A stretch of 64,000 nt of DNA from Pandoraea horticolens (GTDB lineage: Bacteria; Pseudomonadota; Gammaproteobacteria; Burkholderiales; Burkholderiaceae), in the NCBI RefSeq assembly GCF_902459555.1, contig NZ_CABPSM010000008.1, forward strand, positions 186,001 to 250,000. Reading direction: 5' to 3'. A model generated the notes under the pieces. The model was not told where the DNA came from. It ran no database searches and saw only the letters and a program-made list of their open reading frames with translations. The number at the start of each line of letters is the position of its first letter. Position 1 is the stretch's first letter. This document shows, piece by piece, positions 20,519 through 32,046 of this stretch. Both the position numbers and the translations under genes were made by a program.

Positions 20519-22504
20519 TCAAACCGGCGGTCCGTATGCTTTGTCGAGGCTGCGCAGGAACTGGTCTGCGGATTGTGCGCCGATGACGCGTGTGCCAGCC
20601 ACTTCCTCGCCACGGCCATCGAAGAAGATGATGCCGGGCGGCCCAAACAATCCGAAGCGCTTAAGTAGCGCCTGATCGTCGGCATTATTCGCAGTGACAT
20701 CGGCTTGCACGAGCACCATCTGATCAAGGCGTGCTTTCACCTTCGGATCTGTGAAGACAAAGCGCTCCATCTCCTTGCAGCTAATGCACCAGTCGGCATA
20801 GAAATCGAACATCACCGGACGCCCCGCCGTTGCCAAGACCCGATCGAGTTCCGCAACGCTGCGCACGCGCTGGAACCTGACGCCCTCGACCGCCACAGAA
20901 CTCGCACCGGCGTTCCCCGAAGCCACCGTCGTTAGCCCGGCCAGTGGCGCGAGCGGATCACGTGCCCCGGCCGCAGCGCCCACCAACGCGACAGCCCCAA
21001 GAAGCGCAACGGCAACACCGAGCCCCTTGAGAAGGCGTCGAGCACCGCTCACGCCCTCAGGCAGGTTGTCGAAAACGTGCATGAAGGAAGCGGCCACCAA
21101 CAGCAGGATTCCCCAGCCCAACAACAGAACGGGCGTTGGCAGCAACGGCCGCACAATCCACAGGGCGACACCAAGGAGCAGGAAGCCGAAGAAACGCTTC
21201 ACGCCGTCCATCCACGCCCCGGCGCGCGGCAGCAATGCGCCACCACCGCCGGCGAGGATCACGAGCGGCAACCCCATCCCCAACGACAATGCAAAGAGCG
21301 TCGCACCACCAAAGACTGCATCCCCTGTTTTCGCGATAAAGGCGAGCGCGGCCGCCAGCGGAGCCGTCACGCATGGACTGACAATCAGCCCCGAGAGCAC
21401 GCCCATCATGGCAGCACCGATCCACTGACCGGACCTTTGCTTGCGTGCGGCATCATCGATTCTGGCGCGCAATGCAGACGGCAACTGAATCTCGTACATC
21501 CCGAACATCGACAGCGACAGGATGACCATCAGCAACGCAAACAGAACCAACACCCACGGGGCTTGCAAGAACGCGATGAGACCTTGCCCCAATAGTCCGG
21601 CGGCCACACCGATGACGGTATTCACCACGGCCACGCCGAGCACGTAAGCAATGGCAAGACGTATCGCCTTACCGCGGCTAGCCCCTTGTCCCGCGACGAT
21701 CGACAGAAGAATCGGGACCATCGGCAATACGCATGGCGTGAAAGCCAACCCGACACCGAGCGCGAAGAAGATGGCCAGCGCCAGCGCAAAACTGCCGCCG
21801 GAAAGAATGCGCTCCGCCTCGCTGTAGTCTTCTCGCGCCGACAACCAGCTACCTGCCGTGCGGGCGGACGTTACCGCCTGAGCTGCCTCAGCCGGCTTGC
21901 CACCAGGCGCCTGCGCCCCGTCGCCGAGCAGTGCCTTCGTGACTGACCCAGATGACGGTGCGGCCGTTGAACTCTCGCTCGCCGCACCACCAACCGCAGC
22001 CGCTGAAATCTTGAGTGGCTTATCCATCGGCGGATAGCACAGCCCCTTGTCCGCACAGCCCTGCATGGTGACATTCAGTGTGAACGGGCCGCCCGCCTGA
22101 CTGACGGGAATACGAACGTCGATGGGTTCGTGATACACCTCCATGTCCTTGCCGAAGGTCTCGTCATGCTTGACCTCTCCCTTCGGAAATTCCGGCGTAC
22201 CAAGCTTGACGGCAGGGTTGTCTGCCGCGAAGGCGAATCGCTCGCGGTAAAGGTAGTAGCCCTTTGCCACCTCGAAATGCAGCAGAACAGCACCGGGCTG
22301 CTCCGTTTTCGATACCTTGAAGGCGACATCCGGATCGAGAAAATCGTCGGCAGCATGTGCAAGCCCTGCGCCTAGCGATAGCACGACGGCCAAGACCAGC
22401 CATGCAAACGTCCATCGCCGGAAGACGCGATTGCGTAGTAATGCCCGCGGATCGCTACCAGCTCTCACGATCAGCGGCCCAGCAATTCTCGTCACATCAA
22501 ACAT
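20519..22504 (-). CDS. dsbD: Thiol:disulfide interchange protein DsbD
   Basis: The 661-residue membrane protein carries electrons from cytoplasmic thioredoxin to the periplasm for DsbC and cytochrome c maturation. After a signal peptide (WTFAWLVLAVVLSLGAGLAHA) comes the alpha domain, with its cysteines in GCADKGLCYPP. The eight-helix beta domain has FTPCVLPMVPILLS and SPCVTAPLAAAL. The C-terminal thioredoxin-like gamma domain has WCISCKEME. All six key cysteines are present. ATG 22504 overlaps the cutA stop by 8 bases, indicating coupled translation. Confidence 0.95.
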   Translation of the reverse strand: MFDVTRIAGPLIVRAGSDPRALLRNRVFRRWTFAWLVLAVVLSLGAGLAHAADDFLDPDVAFKVSKTEQPGAVLLHFEVAKGYYLYRERFAFAADNPAVKLGTPEFPKGEVKHDETFGKDMEVYHEPIDVRIPVSQAGGPFTLNVTMQGCADKGLCYPPMDKPLKISAAAVGGAASESSTAAPSSGSVTKALLGDGAQAPGGKPAEAAQAVTSARTAGSWLSAREDYSEAERILSGGSFALALAIFFALGVGLAFTPCVLPMVPILLSIVAGQGASRGKAIRLAIAYVLGVAVVNTVIGVAAGLLGQGLIAFLQAPWVLVLFALLMVILSLSMFGMYEIQLPSALRARIDDAARKQRSGQWIGAAMMGVLSGLIVSPCVTAPLAAALAFIAKTGDAVFGGATLFALSLGMGLPLVILAGGGGALLPRAGAWMDGVKRFFGFLLLGVALWIVRPLLPTPVLLLGWGILLLVAASFMHVFDNLPEGVSGARRLLKGLGVAVALLGAVALVGAAAGARDPLAPLAGLTTVASGNAGASSVAVEGVRFQRVRSVAELDRVLATAGRPVMFDFYADWCISCKEMERFVFTDPKVKARLDQMVLVQADVTANNADDQALLKRFGLFGPPGIIFFDGRGEEVAGTRVIGAQSADQFLRSLDKAYGPPV

Positions 22505-22829
22505 GCAGTTTCCCCCGCGTCTCATCTTCGACCCAGCGCGCATAGGCAGGCAATGCCGCAGTGGCGGGCCATGCAACGATTTCGGGTACGTCGTAAGGAT
22601 GATGTTCTTTGATGTACTGCTCAAGCGCGCCATAACGCGCGGCAGTCGTCTTGATCATGAGCGGCACTTCCACACTCGCCTCGCGCTTGCCTTGCCACCG
22701 ATAGCTTGAACGCACCGGCGTCATTTGTTGCACACACGCCGCCAGCCGCTCGGAAAGCATGCCGTCGATCGCGGCTTCGGCGCTAGCCTCGTCGGGAAAC
22801 GTCGTCATGACGATAAGAAGAGCATCCAT
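22497..22829 (-). CDS. cutA: Divalent-cation tolerance protein CutA
   Basis: The 110-residue cytoplasmic protein forms the trimeric PII-like CutA fold. Typical segments are LIVMTTFPDEASAEAAI, LSERLAACVQQM with the conserved Cys, SSYRWQGKREASVEVPLMIKTT and EHHPYDVPEIVAWP. Its cellular role remains uncertain; it was named for a copper-tolerance locus that includes dsbD (cutA2), and the cutA-dsbD pair is retained here. ATG 22829 (MDALLIVMTT) fits the family start. No clear ribosome site is seen. Upstream lies the terminator of the ribosomal cluster. Confidence 0.95.
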   Translation of the reverse strand: MDALLIVMTTFPDEASAEAAIDGMLSERLAACVQQMTPVRSSYRWQGKREASVEVPLMIKTTAARYGALEQYIKEHHPYDVPEIVAWPATAALPAYARWVEDETRGKLHV

Positions 22830-22952
22830 AGTGTGCGGTAGACCGTTCAGGCATGAGGATTGTTCACTGTACACCGACACCGTGAAACGTGCGCAACCGG
22901 TCTGCGATTTCCGGACTGATGCCATCACGTCTTCGGACAACACGCCGAAACG

Positions 22953-22982
22953 AAAAAAGCCAGGTCAACGACCTGGCTTTTT
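22953..22982 (-). terminator. Terminator at the end of the ribosomal protein cluster
   Basis: A perfect stem, AAAAAAGCCAGGT with its complement and loop CAACG, carries T runs on both strands. It lies 41 bases after the rplQ stop and ends the long minus-strand ribosomal cluster. Confidence 0.93.
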
Positions 22983-23023
22983 CATATGACTCACGATCTC
23001 GAAAAGATCGTTGCGTGAATCGC

Positions 23024-23416
23024 TTACTCAGCGACTTCCGGCGCTTCCGTGTCGACTTCCGGACGGTCCAGCAGTTCGACGAAAGCCATCGGGGCGTTAT
23101 CGCCCACGCGGAAGCCCATCTTCAGGATACGCAGGTAGCCGCCCGGACGGTTGGCAAAGCGCGGACCCAGTTCGTTGAACAACTTCGTGACCATTTCACG
23201 ATCGCGCAGGCGATTGAACGCCAGACGACGGTTGGCAACCGAGTCCTTCTTACCCAGGGTGATGAGAGGCTCGACAACCTTACGCAGTTCCTTGGCCTTC
23301 GGCAGCGTGGTTTTGATCGCTTCGTGCTGGATCAACGAGTTCGACATGTTACGCAGCATTGCCAGACGGTGGCTGCTGGTGCGGTTCAGTTTACGCAAAC
23401 CATGGCGGTGACGCAT
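23024..23416 (-). CDS. rplQ: 50S ribosomal protein L17
   Basis: The 130-residue protein is a 50S subunit component located near the peptide exit tunnel. It begins [24 protein letters not shown] and contains [19 protein letters not shown] and [26 protein letters not shown], all canonical. The C-terminus carries a short acidic tail. It is the last gene of the alpha operon, following rpoA as in most bacteria. Confidence 0.98.
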   Translation of the reverse strand: MRHRHGLRKLNRTSSHRLAMLRNMSNSLIQHEAIKTTLPKAKELRKVVEPLITLGKKDSVANRRLAFNRLRDREMVTKLFNELGPRFANRPGGYLRILKMGFRVGDNAPMAFVELLDRPEVDTEAPEVAE

Positions 23417-23571
23417 TTCGACTTTCCTTTAAACAGAGTTTTCGACCTAGCTCTTCTATCGGTGACAAACACCGCGGGCCGGTACCTTCGCTATCGGCCG
23501 TATCGGAACACTCCGACGTGCCGCACTTACGTAGCGACATGGCCACCCGAAGGCGGCCATGTCGTTACAAC

Positions 23572-24549
23572 TTACTTCTCGAGACCAGCCGGCGGCCAGT
23601 TTTCGAGCTTCATGCCCAGCGTGAGACCACGCGAGGCAAGCACTTCCTTGATCTCGTTGAGCGACTTGCGACCCAGGTTCGGGGTCTTGAGCAATTCGTT
23701 CTCGGTACGCTGGATCAGGTCGCCGATGTAGTAGATGTTTTCGGCCTTCAGGCAGTTGGCCGAACGCACCGTCAACTCGAGATCGTCCACCGGACGCAGC
23801 AGGATCGGATCGATCTGCGGCGCACGCGACGGCGCTTCGCTGGCGGCTTCCGTGCCTTCCAGCGCAGCGAACACCGACAGTTGGTCGACGAGGATGCGAG
23901 CCGATTGACGGATCGCTTCTTCCGGCGACACCACACCGTTGGTTTCGATGTTCATCACGAGCTTGTCCAGGTCCGTACGTTGCTCCACACGGGCCGATTC
24001 GACCGCATAGCTCACACGCTTGACCGGCGAGAACGACGCGTCGAGGACGATACGACCAATCACCTTGGCCGAATCATCGCCATAACGGCGCACGTTACCC
24101 GGGACATAACCACGCCCCTTTTCGATCTTGATCTGAACGTCGAGCTTACCGCCCTTGGCCAGATGCGCAATCACGTGATCGGGGTTGATCAGTTCCACAT
24201 CATGCGGCACTTCGATATCCGAAGCGCGCACTACACCTTCACCATCCTTGCGCAGCGTAACAGTGACTTCGTCACGGTTATGCAGCTTGAACACGACACC
24301 CTTCAGGTTCAACAGGAAATTGACGACATCTTCCTGGACACCGTCGATGGTGGAGTATTCATGCACAACGCCGGCGATCGTCACTTCGGTTGGCGCGTAG
24401 CCCACCATCGACGACAACAGCACGCGGCGAAGCGCGTTGCCCAAGGTGTGGCCGTAGCCACGTTCGAACGGCTCCATCACGACTTTGGCGTGATGCTCAC
24501 CGACCGGCTCAACCGCAATGATCTTGGGCTTCAACAAACTGGTTTGCAT
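23572..24549 (-). CDS. rpoA: RNA polymerase alpha subunit
   Basis: The 325-residue subunit nucleates RNA polymerase assembly and contacts activators and UP elements. The N-terminal domain carries [21 protein letters not shown] and [20 protein letters not shown]. The C-terminal domain has [22 protein letters not shown] and [19 protein letters not shown], which includes the DNA-contacting residues. ATG 24549 ([17 protein letters not shown]) was chosen over an ATG five codons earlier because it matches the family and has AAGGAAA upstream. Confidence 0.98.
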   Translation of the reverse strand: MQTSLLKPKIIAVEPVGEHHAKVVMEPFERGYGHTLGNALRRVLLSSMVGYAPTEVTIAGVVHEYSTIDGVQEDVVNFLLNLKGVVFKLHNRDEVTVTLRKDGEGVVRASDIEVPHDVELINPDHVIAHLAKGGKLDVQIKIEKGRGYVPGNVRRYGDDSAKVIGRIVLDASFSPVKRVSYAVESARVEQRTDLDKLVMNIETNGVVSPEEAIRQSARILVDQLSVFAALEGTEAASEAPSRAPQIDPILLRPVDDLELTVRSANCLKAENIYYIGDLIQRTENELLKTPNLGRKSLNEIKEVLASRGLTLGMKLENWPPAGLEK

Positions 24550-24652
24550 AGGTTTCCTTTTCAATACCCTCGGCTCGTTACACCGATAAGGCTGATGGGT
24601 GACAAACCTGCACGGAACGCAAAACGCGCCGTGAGGCGCGTCAGCATACGGA

Positions 24653-25276
24653 TTAACGCGAATACAATTCGACGATCAGGCTTTCGTTGATGTCGCCCGC
24701 GATATCGCTACGTTCCGGCAGTGCCTTGAAAGTGCCTTCCATCTTCTTGGCGTCAACCGAAACCCAGATCGGGAAACCGACTTGCTCAGCCAGCGACAGC
24801 GATTCTTGAATACGCACTTGCTTCTTGGCCTTCTCGCGCACGGTGATGATGTCACCGGCCTTGACCTTGATCGACGGGATGTTGGCAACAACACCGTTCA
24901 GCACGATCGCCTTGTGGCCGACCAGCTGACGCGCTTCAGCGCGCGTCGAGCCAAAACCCATGCGGTACACGACGTTGTCCAGGCGCGACTCGAGCACTTG
25001 CAGCAGGTTTTCACCCGTGTTGCCCTTTAGACGGTCGGCTTCCGCGAAATAGCGGCGGAACTGACGCTCGAGCACGCCGTAAATACGCTTGACCTTCTGC
25101 TTTTCACGCAGTTGGTTGCCGTAGTCCGACGTACGAGCACCCGAGGTGCGGCCATGCTGACCCGGCTTGCTATCCAGCTTGCACTTGTCGGCGAGCGAGC
25201 GACGTGCGCTCTTCAGGAAGAGGTCAGTACCTTCACGGCGGGAGAGTTTGGCCTTCGGGCCGATATAACGTGCCAC
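24653..25276 (-). CDS. rpsD: 30S ribosomal protein S4
   Basis: This 207-residue primary 16S-binding protein also autoregulates its operon in several bacteria. It starts at GTG 25276 (encoding [16 protein letters not shown]) with AAAGGAAC 7 bases upstream. The S4 RNA-binding domain is [23 protein letters not shown]. The N-terminal zinc cysteines are reduced to one Cys, the usual proteobacterial form. A separate promoter and two strong hairpins precede it, suggesting local control. Confidence 0.98.
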   Translation of the reverse strand: MARYIGPKAKLSRREGTDLFLKSARRSLADKCKLDSKPGQHGRTSGARTSDYGNQLREKQKVKRIYGVLERQFRRYFAEADRLKGNTGENLLQVLESRLDNVVYRMGFGSTRAEARQLVGHKAIVLNGVVANIPSIKVKAGDIITVREKAKKQVRIQESLSLAEQVGFPIWVSVDAKKMEGTFKALPERSDIAGDINESLIVELYSR

Positions 25277-25425
25277 GGTTGTTCCTTTATCTCAAAATCT
25301 GACGTAGCGAACTTTGTCCACTACGCAAGTCCGGTACCAATGTACCGGACGGTGGTCTTAGAAATTGCTACGCGCACGGCCGAGACCGTGCGCGAACCCG
25401 CGATTATAGCAGGATTTGAAGCGTC
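25277..25425 (-). promoter_or_regulatory. rpsD promoter and structured leader
   Basis: An extended -10, TGCTATAAT, lies at 25403-25411 on the minus strand just after rpsK. Two perfect 9-bp hairpins follow in the leader, CGCGCACGG/CCGTGCGCG (25371-25394) and GTCCGGTAC/GTACCGGAC (25329-25350). Neither ends in a T run, so they look regulatory rather than terminating. S4 binding is a natural hypothesis. Confidence 0.6.
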
Positions 25426-25830
25426 TTAGATACGACGACGCTTCGGCGGGCGGCAGCCGTTGTGCGGGACCGGCGTCACGTCCGAGATGGCCGTGATCTT
25501 GATACCCAGCGCATTCAGCGCGCGAACTGCGGATTCGCGACCCGGGCCCGGGCCCTTGATGCGAACTTCCAGGTTCTTCACGCCGTATTCCAGTGCCACG
25601 CGACCGGCCGACTCAGCAGCAACCTGGGCAGCGAACGGGGTCGATTTACGCGAACCCTTGAAGCCCTGGCCACCCGACGTCGCCCATGCCAGCGCATTGC
25701 CCTGACGATCGGTGATCGTGATGATGGTGTTGTTGAACGAAGCGTGGACGTGCACGACGCCTTCTGCAACGCTCTTCTTGACCTTCTTGCGAACGCGCTG
25801 CGAAGCGGCGTTGTTCTGTTGCTTAGCCAT
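25426..25830 (-). CDS. rpsK: 30S ribosomal protein S11
   Basis: The 134-residue protein sits in the 30S platform and helps shape the mRNA exit site. The segments [28 protein letters not shown] and [42 protein letters not shown] are canonical. It follows rpsM by 17 bases. Confidence 0.98.
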   Translation of the reverse strand: MAKQQNNAASQRVRKKVKKSVAEGVVHVHASFNNTIITITDRQGNALAWATSGGQGFKGSRKSTPFAAQVAAESAGRVALEYGVKNLEVRIKGPGPGRESAVRALNALGIKITAISDVTPVPHNGCRPPKRRRI

Positions 25831-25847
25831 GAGTTCCTATCCTCTGG

Positions 25848-26213
25848 TTACTTCTTCAGCGAGACGCCGGCCTTACGCGGGCCCTTACGGGTACGCGCAT
25901 TGGTACGGGTGCGCTGACCGCGGAGCGGCAAGCCCTTGCGGTGACGCATACCGCGATAGCAGCTCAGATCCATCAGGCGCTTGATGTTCATCGTCACTTC
26001 ACGGCGCAGGTCACCCTCAACCGTCAATTGACCGACTTGATCACGCAGCTTTTCGAGATCAGCGTCGTCGAGGTCCTTGACCTTCTTCGAGAACGGCACA
26101 CCGGCGGCTTCGCAAATCTGGCGAGCGCGCGTGCGGCCGACACCGTAAATAGCCGTCAGGCCGATAGCGGTGTGCTGGTGGTTCGGGATGTTAACCCCTG
26201 CGATACGAGCCAT
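25848..26213 (-). CDS. rpsM: 30S ribosomal protein S13
   Basis: The 121-residue head protein contacts the P-site tRNA and bridges to the 50S subunit. It begins [26 protein letters not shown] and has [35 protein letters not shown] at the C-terminus. It opens the alpha cluster after rpmJ. Confidence 0.98.
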   Translation of the reverse strand: MARIAGVNIPNHQHTAIGLTAIYGVGRTRARQICEAAGVPFSKKVKDLDDADLEKLRDQVGQLTVEGDLRREVTMNIKRLMDLSCYRGMRHRKGLPLRGQRTRTNARTRKGPRKAGVSLKK

Positions 26214-26248
26214 TCGTAATTCCCCAACTAAATAGCGTTAAAGGCCGA

Positions 26249-26365
26249 TTAGCCCTGACGTTGCTTGTGGCGCGGATCCGAACTGCAGATCACGCGCAGC
26301 ACGCCTTTGCGCTTCACAAACTTGCAATTGCGGCAGATGCACTTAACAGATGCCAAAACTTTCAT
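26249..26365 (-). CDS. rpmJ: 50S ribosomal protein L36
   Basis: The 38-residue protein reads [20 protein letters not shown] and onward to DPRHKQRQG. Cys at positions 9(CIC), 14 and 27 with the His near 33 form the zinc-ribbon type of L36. It lies between infA and rpsM, its standard place. Confidence 0.97.
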   Translation of the reverse strand: MKVLASVKCICRNCKFVKRKGVLRVICSSDPRHKQRQG

Positions 26366-26384
26366 GACAATTCCCTCTCTCTAA

Positions 26385-26603
26385 TCACTTCGCCCGGAAG
26401 ACGATCCGCGCACGCGACAGATCGTAGGGCGTCAACTCTACCGTCACCTTATCTCCGGGAAGGATGCGGATGTAATGCATCCGCATCTTGCCGGAGATAT
26501 GTCCGAGTACTACATGGCCATTTTCCAGCTTTACCCGGAAGGTGGCATTGGGGAGGTTTTCAAGGACCTCACCCTGCATTTGAATAACGTCGTCTTTCGA
26601 CAT
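26385..26603 (-). CDS. infA: Translation initiation factor IF-1
   Basis: The 72-residue OB-fold factor binds the 30S A site during initiation. [40 protein letters not shown] and [15 protein letters not shown] are canonical. It lies 12 bases after secY. Many Burkholderiales carry a second infA elsewhere; this is the ribosomal-cluster copy. Confidence 0.97.
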   Translation of the reverse strand: MSKDDVIQMQGEVLENLPNATFRVKLENGHVVLGHISGKMRMHYIRILPGDKVTVELTPYDLSRARIVFRAK

Positions 26604-26615
26604 GATCCAGGATCA

Positions 26616-27953
<1,338 letters not shown>

Positions 27954-27976
27954 TGCTGGCTCCGGGGTGACCTAAC

Positions 27977-28411
27977 TTACTCTGCAACCGAACCGCCAGC
28001 CGCTTGAATGGCGGTGAGCGCACCCTTGGTGACGCCCAGACCCTTCACAACGACTTTGCGGGTGATCTCGCCCGAGGCGATGATCTTGGCCGACAGCGAC
28101 AGCTCGCTCACCAGACCAGCCTGCTTCAGAACCAGCAGATCGATCTCGTCGACCGGCAGGTTGTTCAGGTCAGCCAGGCGAACTTCGCCCACGAAACGAC
28201 GCGTCAGCGACTTGAAGCCACGCTTCGGCAGACGACGTTGCAGCGGCATTTGACCGCCTTCGAAGCCCACCTTGTGGAAGCCGCCCGAACGCGACTTCTG
28301 ACCCTTGTGACCACGGCCGGCGGTTTTACCCAGACCCGAACCGATGCCACGGCCAACGCGGCGTTTGGCGTGCTTGGCGCCTTCTGCCGGCTTAATCGAA
28401 TTCAATTCCAT
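27977..28411 (-). CDS. rplO: 50S ribosomal protein L15
   Basis: The 144-residue late-assembly 50S protein begins [41 protein letters not shown], the long basic Gly-rich extension of L15. [17 protein letters not shown] follows. It lies between rpmD and secY as usual. Confidence 0.98.
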   Translation of the reverse strand: MELNSIKPAEGAKHAKRRVGRGIGSGLGKTAGRGHKGQKSRSGGFHKVGFEGGQMPLQRRLPKRGFKSLTRRFVGEVRLADLNNLPVDEIDLLVLKQAGLVSELSLSAKIIASGEITRKVVVKGLGVTKGALTAIQAAGGSVAE

Positions 28412-28422
28412 TTTGCCCTCGC

Positions 28423-28605
28423 TCAGTCGACGATCTTCACAAGGTACGAGACCTTGTTGATCATGCCCCGCACAGCGGGCGTATCCTGCAACTCGCTGAC
28501 CGAATTGAGGCGACGCAGGCCCAGACCCTTGACGGTCGCGCGGTGTTCTTCACGCGTACCGATCAGGCTCTTGACCAGCTTAACTTTCACAGTTTGCTGC
28601 GACAT
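28423..28605 (-). CDS. rpmD: 50S ribosomal protein L30
   Basis: The 60-residue protein [20 protein letters not shown] carries the L30 core [36 protein letters not shown] 28605 was chosen because an upstream in-frame start adds only three non-family residues. Confidence 0.97.
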   Translation of the reverse strand: MSQQTVKVKLVKSLIGTREEHRATVKGLGLRRLNSVSELQDTPAVRGMINKVSYLVKIVD

Positions 28606-28616
28606 ATTGATCACCC

Positions 28617-29135
28617 TTAGCCGAGGATCTCTTCCACCGACTTGCCACGCTTGGCGGCGATGTCAGCAGGAGTCGATTGTTTCTTCAGGCCGTCGAGCGT
28701 GGCGCGGACCAGATTGTACGGGTTCGTCGAGCCAAGGCTCTTCGTCACCACGTTGGTCACGCCCATCACCTCGAACACCGCGCGCATCGGGCCACCGGCG
28801 ATAACACCGGTACCGTCCTTTGCCGGCGACATCAGGACGCGCGAGGCGCCATGCTGGCCGAGAACGTTGTGTTGCAGGGTGCCGTTCTTCAGGGGCACCT
28901 TGAACATATTGCGGCGGGCTTGTTCCATTGCCTTTTGAACGGCAACCGGGACTTCCTTCGCTTTGCCCTTGCCCATGCCGATGCGGCCATCGCCGTCACC
29001 AACCACGGTCAACGCGGCAAAACCGAGAATACGGCCACCCTTCACAACTTTCGTGACACGGTTGACCGCGATCATCTTCTCGCGAAGACCGTCGTCGCGT
29101 TCGTCAGCCTGAACTTTCGCTTGCATCTTTGCCAT
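28617..29135 (-). CDS. rpsE: 30S ribosomal protein S5
   Basis: The 172-residue protein supports decoding accuracy and mRNA entry. [55 protein letters not shown] is the N-terminal RNA-binding domain. [29 protein letters not shown] is the C-terminal domain. There is no deletion in the spectinomycin loop (VVKGG). Confidence 0.98.
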   Translation of the reverse strand: MAKMQAKVQADERDDGLREKMIAVNRVTKVVKGGRILGFAALTVVGDGDGRIGMGKGKAKEVPVAVQKAMEQARRNMFKVPLKNGTLQHNVLGQHGASRVLMSPAKDGTGVIAGGPMRAVFEVMGVTNVVTKSLGSTNPYNLVRATLDGLKKQSTPADIAAKRGKSVEEILG

Positions 29136-29148
29136 GACGGATCCTTAC

Positions 29149-29514
29149 TTAGAACTTGAGGCCGGCTTCACGGGCAGCGTCGGCGAGAGCCTTAACGCGA
29201 CCGTGATAGCGGAAGCCCGAGCGATCGAAAGCAACGCTTTCGATGCCGGCAGCCTTCGCCTTTTCGGCGATACGACGGCCGATCAGCGCTGCAGCGGCAG
29301 CGTTGCCACCCTTGCCTTCCTTGTCGCCCAGTTCCTTGCGCACTTCGGCTTCCAGCGTCGAAGCGCTGGCCAACACTTGCGTGCCGTCTTCCGAGAAAAC
29401 TTGCGCGTAAATGTGCACGTTGGTGCGATGCACGGAAAGGCGATGCACCTTCTGAGCTGCCAGCTTGATACGAGTCTGGCGAGCGCGGCGCACACGAGAT
29501 TGTTTCTTGTCCAT
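29149..29514 (-). CDS. rplR: 50S ribosomal protein L18
   Basis: The 121-residue 5S rRNA-binding protein begins [21 protein letters not shown] and contains [16 protein letters not shown] and [29 protein letters not shown], all canonical. An ATG three codons upstream is less likely. Confidence 0.97.
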   Translation of the reverse strand: MDKKQSRVRRARQTRIKLAAQKVHRLSVHRTNVHIYAQVFSEDGTQVLASASTLEAEVRKELGDKEGKGGNAAAAALIGRRIAEKAKAAGIESVAFDRSGFRYHGRVKALADAAREAGLKF

Positions 29515-29525
29515 GTTTCGCACCC

Positions 29526-30059
29526 TTACTTCTTCTTGGTTTCCTTGAGGATCACCACCTCGTCCGCATAGCGGACGCCCTTACCCTTGTAGGGCTCGGG
29601 CGGACGGTAACCGCGAACTTCCGCAGCCACTTGTCCGATGCGTTGCTTATCAACGCCCTTGATGATGATCTCCGTCTGCGTCGGGGTCTCTGCTTTCACG
29701 CCTTCCGGCATGGCATGCACAACATCGTGCGAGAAACCCAGCTCGAGCTTCAGGTTGTTACCTTCAGCCTTGGCACGGTAACCCACGCCAACGAGTTGCA
29801 GTTTCTTTTCGAAACCCTTGCTCACGCCGGTCACCATATTGTTGACCAGCGCACGTTCCGTACCGTACAGCGCATTCGCTTCGCGGCTTTCATCGGCCGG
29901 GGCGAAGGTGACGGTGCCGTCTTCGATCTTGACGATCACAAGGGGATTGATGCCGCGGGTCAGCGAACCCAGGGCGCCCTTGATCGTCAGCACATTGCCA
30001 GCCAGCGTTGCTTCAACGCCCTTCGGCAGTGCAATGGGACTCTTACCTACTCGAGACAT
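29526..30059 (-). CDS. rplF: 50S ribosomal protein L6
   Basis: The 177-residue protein lies near the GTPase centre at the base of the L7/L12 stalk. [19 protein letters not shown] and the C-terminal [23 protein letters not shown] are diagnostic. It follows rpsH by 15 bases. Confidence 0.98.
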   Translation of the reverse strand: MSRVGKSPIALPKGVEATLAGNVLTIKGALGSLTRGINPLVIVKIEDGTVTFAPADESREANALYGTERALVNNMVTGVSKGFEKKLQLVGVGYRAKAEGNNLKLELGFSHDVVHAMPEGVKAETPTQTEIIIKGVDKQRIGQVAAEVRGYRPPEPYKGKGVRYADEVVILKETKKK

Positions 30060-30074
30060 TTCAACTCTCCTCGG

Positions 30075-30470
30075 TTAGGCGACGTAGCAGATGACTTCGC
30101 CGCCCACGCCGGTGGCGCGTGCTTTGCGATCGGTCATCACGCCCTTCGGGGTCGAGACGATAGCAACGCCGAGGCCATTCATGACCTGCGGGATGTCGTT
30201 GCGGCTCTTGTACACACGCAGACCCGGACGCGACACGCGCTCGAGGCGCTCAATCACAGGACGGCCAGCGTAGTACTTCAGTGCAATGTTCAGCACCGGC
30301 TTCGTTTCTTCTGCTTCAACCGCGAAGTCTTCGATGTAGCCTTCGTCCTTAAGGACTTTGGCGATCGAGACCTTCAGCTTGGAAGAGGGCATCTTCACCG
30401 ATGCTTTCTCAACCATCTGAGCGTTGCGGATGCGAGTCAGCATATCGGCGATAGGATCGCTCATGCTCAT
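30075..30470 (-). CDS. rpsH: 30S ribosomal protein S8
   Basis: The 131-residue primary 16S-binding protein is the translational repressor of the spc operon in E. coli. [37 protein letters not shown] and [25 protein letters not shown] are typical. An alternative ATG lies two codons in. Confidence 0.98.
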   Translation of the reverse strand: MSMSDPIADMLTRIRNAQMVEKASVKMPSSKLKVSIAKVLKDEGYIEDFAVEAEETKPVLNIALKYYAGRPVIERLERVSRPGLRVYKSRNDIPQVMNGLGVAIVSTPKGVMTDRKARATGVGGEVICYVA

Positions 30471-30483
30471 GGTGCTTCTCCTA

Positions 30484-30789
30484 TTACCAGCTAGCTTTGG
30501 TCACGCCCGGGATTTCGCCACGGAAGGCGATTTCACGGATCTTGTTACGGGCCAGGCCGAATTTGCGGAAGGTACCGCGCGGACGGCCAGTCAGGTCGCA
30601 ACGATTGCGTTGACGCGTCGGATTGGCGTTACGCGGCAGCTGTTGCAGCGCCAGGCGTGCTTCATAACGCTCGTCTTCCGACTTGCTGGTGTCTTCGATG
30701 ATCGCTTTGAGGGCGTCGCGCTTGGCAGAAAATTTCTGCGCCAGACGGGCGCGTTTCTTTTCGCGTTCGATAAGTGCCAGTTTAGCCAC
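30484..30789 (-). CDS. rpsN: 30S ribosomal protein S14 (zinc-free form)
   Basis: The 101-residue head protein is the long form lacking the CxxC zinc site; a single Cys remains in [14 protein letters not shown]. The C-terminal [25 protein letters not shown] is canonical. Confidence 0.98.
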   Translation of the reverse strand: MAKLALIEREKKRARLAQKFSAKRDALKAIIEDTSKSEDERYEARLALQQLPRNANPTRQRNRCDLTGRPRGTFRKFGLARNKIREIAFRGEIPGVTKASW

Positions 30790-30796
30790 GATTACC

Positions 30797-31336
30797 TCAG
30801 TTACGGAACGGGAATTTGAACGCTGACAGAAGAGCCTTGGCTTCTTCGTCAGTCTTCGCGGTCGTGGTGATACTGATGTTCAGACCACGCAGCGCGTCGA
30901 TTTTGTCGTACTCGATTTCGGGGAAGATGATCTGTTCCTTCACACCGATGTTGTAGTTGCCACGACCGTCGAACGCACGACCCGAAATACCACGGAAGTC
31001 ACGCACGCGCGGCAGAGCCACGGTGATGAAACGATCCAGGAATTCGAACATACGTTCACCGCGCAGCGTCACCATCGTACCGATCGGGTAACCTTCGCGG
31101 ATCTTGAAACCGGCAATAGCCTTGCGAGCCTTCGTCACCACCGGCTTTTGACCGGCAATTTTCGTCAGGTCGCCAACGGCGTGCTCAATGATCTTCTTGT
31201 CAGCAACGGCTTGACCAAGGCCCATGTTCAGGGTGATCTTGGTGATGCGCGGCACTTCCATGACAGACTTGTAACCGAACTGCTTAGTCAGCTCGGCGAC
31301 AACTTTGTCTTTATAGAATTCTTGCAAACGGGCCAT
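30797..31336 (-). CDS. rplE: 50S ribosomal protein L5
   Basis: The 179-residue 5S rRNA-binding protein contacts the P-site tRNA. Canonical stretches are [42 protein letters not shown] and [15 protein letters not shown]. It follows rplX by 18 bases. Confidence 0.98.
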   Translation of the reverse strand: MARLQEFYKDKVVAELTKQFGYKSVMEVPRITKITLNMGLGQAVADKKIIEHAVGDLTKIAGQKPVVTKARKAIAGFKIREGYPIGTMVTLRGERMFEFLDRFITVALPRVRDFRGISGRAFDGRGNYNIGVKEQIIFPEIEYDKIDALRGLNISITTTAKTDEEAKALLSAFKFPFRN

Positions 31337-31354
31337 TATCTATACTCCCTGCGA

Positions 31355-31666
31355 TTAGGCACCGACGACCGTAGCACCGGTCGTCTTGAGGAAGCGGACC
31401 TTCTTGCCGTCTTCGACCTTGATGCCCACACGCGACGGCTTGCCATTGGCATCCACCAGCGCCACGTTCGAAACGTGGATCGGCATCGTCTTGTCGACCA
31501 CGCCACCTTGCGTGCCCTTCATCGGGTTCGGCTTGACGTGCTTCTTGGCAACGTTCACGCCCTCGACGACCAACTTGTCGCCATCAACGGCCAGGACCGT
31601 ACCACGCTTGGCCTTGTCCTTACCCGTCAGTACGATGACCTGGTCACCCTTACGAATCTTGTTCAT
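31355..31666 (-). CDS. rplX: 50S ribosomal protein L24
   Basis: The 103-residue assembly-initiator protein has the KOW motif [25 protein letters not shown] at its N-terminus, then [20 protein letters not shown]. Length is canonical. Confidence 0.98.
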   Translation of the reverse strand: MNKIRKGDQVIVLTGKDKAKRGTVLAVDGDKLVVEGVNVAKKHVKPNPMKGTQGGVVDKTMPIHVSNVALVDANGKPSRVGIKVEDGKKVRFLKTTGATVVGA

Positions 31667-31677
31667 GTGTCGGCTCC

Positions 31678-32046
31678 TTACAGCACTTCCGGGGCCAGCG
31701 ACACGATCTTCATGAAGCGTTCGGTACGCAGTTCACGCGTAACCGGCCCGAAGATACGGGTGCCGATCGGCTCGAGCTTGGTGTTAAGCAGCACGGCGGC
31801 GTTGCCGTCGAATTTGACCAGCGAGCCGTCCTGGCGACGCACGCCCTTGGCGGTGCGCACGACCACTGCGTTGTAGATTTCGCCCTTCTTGACGCGACCA
31901 CGCGGGGCAGCGTCTTTCACGCTGACCTTGATGATGTCGCCAATGCCGGCGTAGCGACGCTTGGAGCCGCCCAGCACCTTGATGCACATCACTTCGCGCG
32001 CACCGGTGTTGTCGGCTACTTCGAGCCGGGTTTCAGTTTGAATCAT
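31678..32046 (-). CDS. rplN: 50S ribosomal protein L14
   Basis: The 122-residue protein lies at the subunit interface. [27 protein letters not shown] and the C-terminal [25 protein letters not shown] are diagnostic. It is the first gene of the spc operon. An upstream in-frame TTG would add 22 non-family residues and lies in the leader. Confidence 0.98.
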   Translation of the reverse strand: MIQTETRLEVADNTGAREVMCIKVLGGSKRRYAGIGDIIKVSVKDAAPRGRVKKGEIYNAVVVRTAKGVRRQDGSLVKFDGNAAVLLNTKLEPIGTRIFGPVTRELRTERFMKIVSLAPEVL

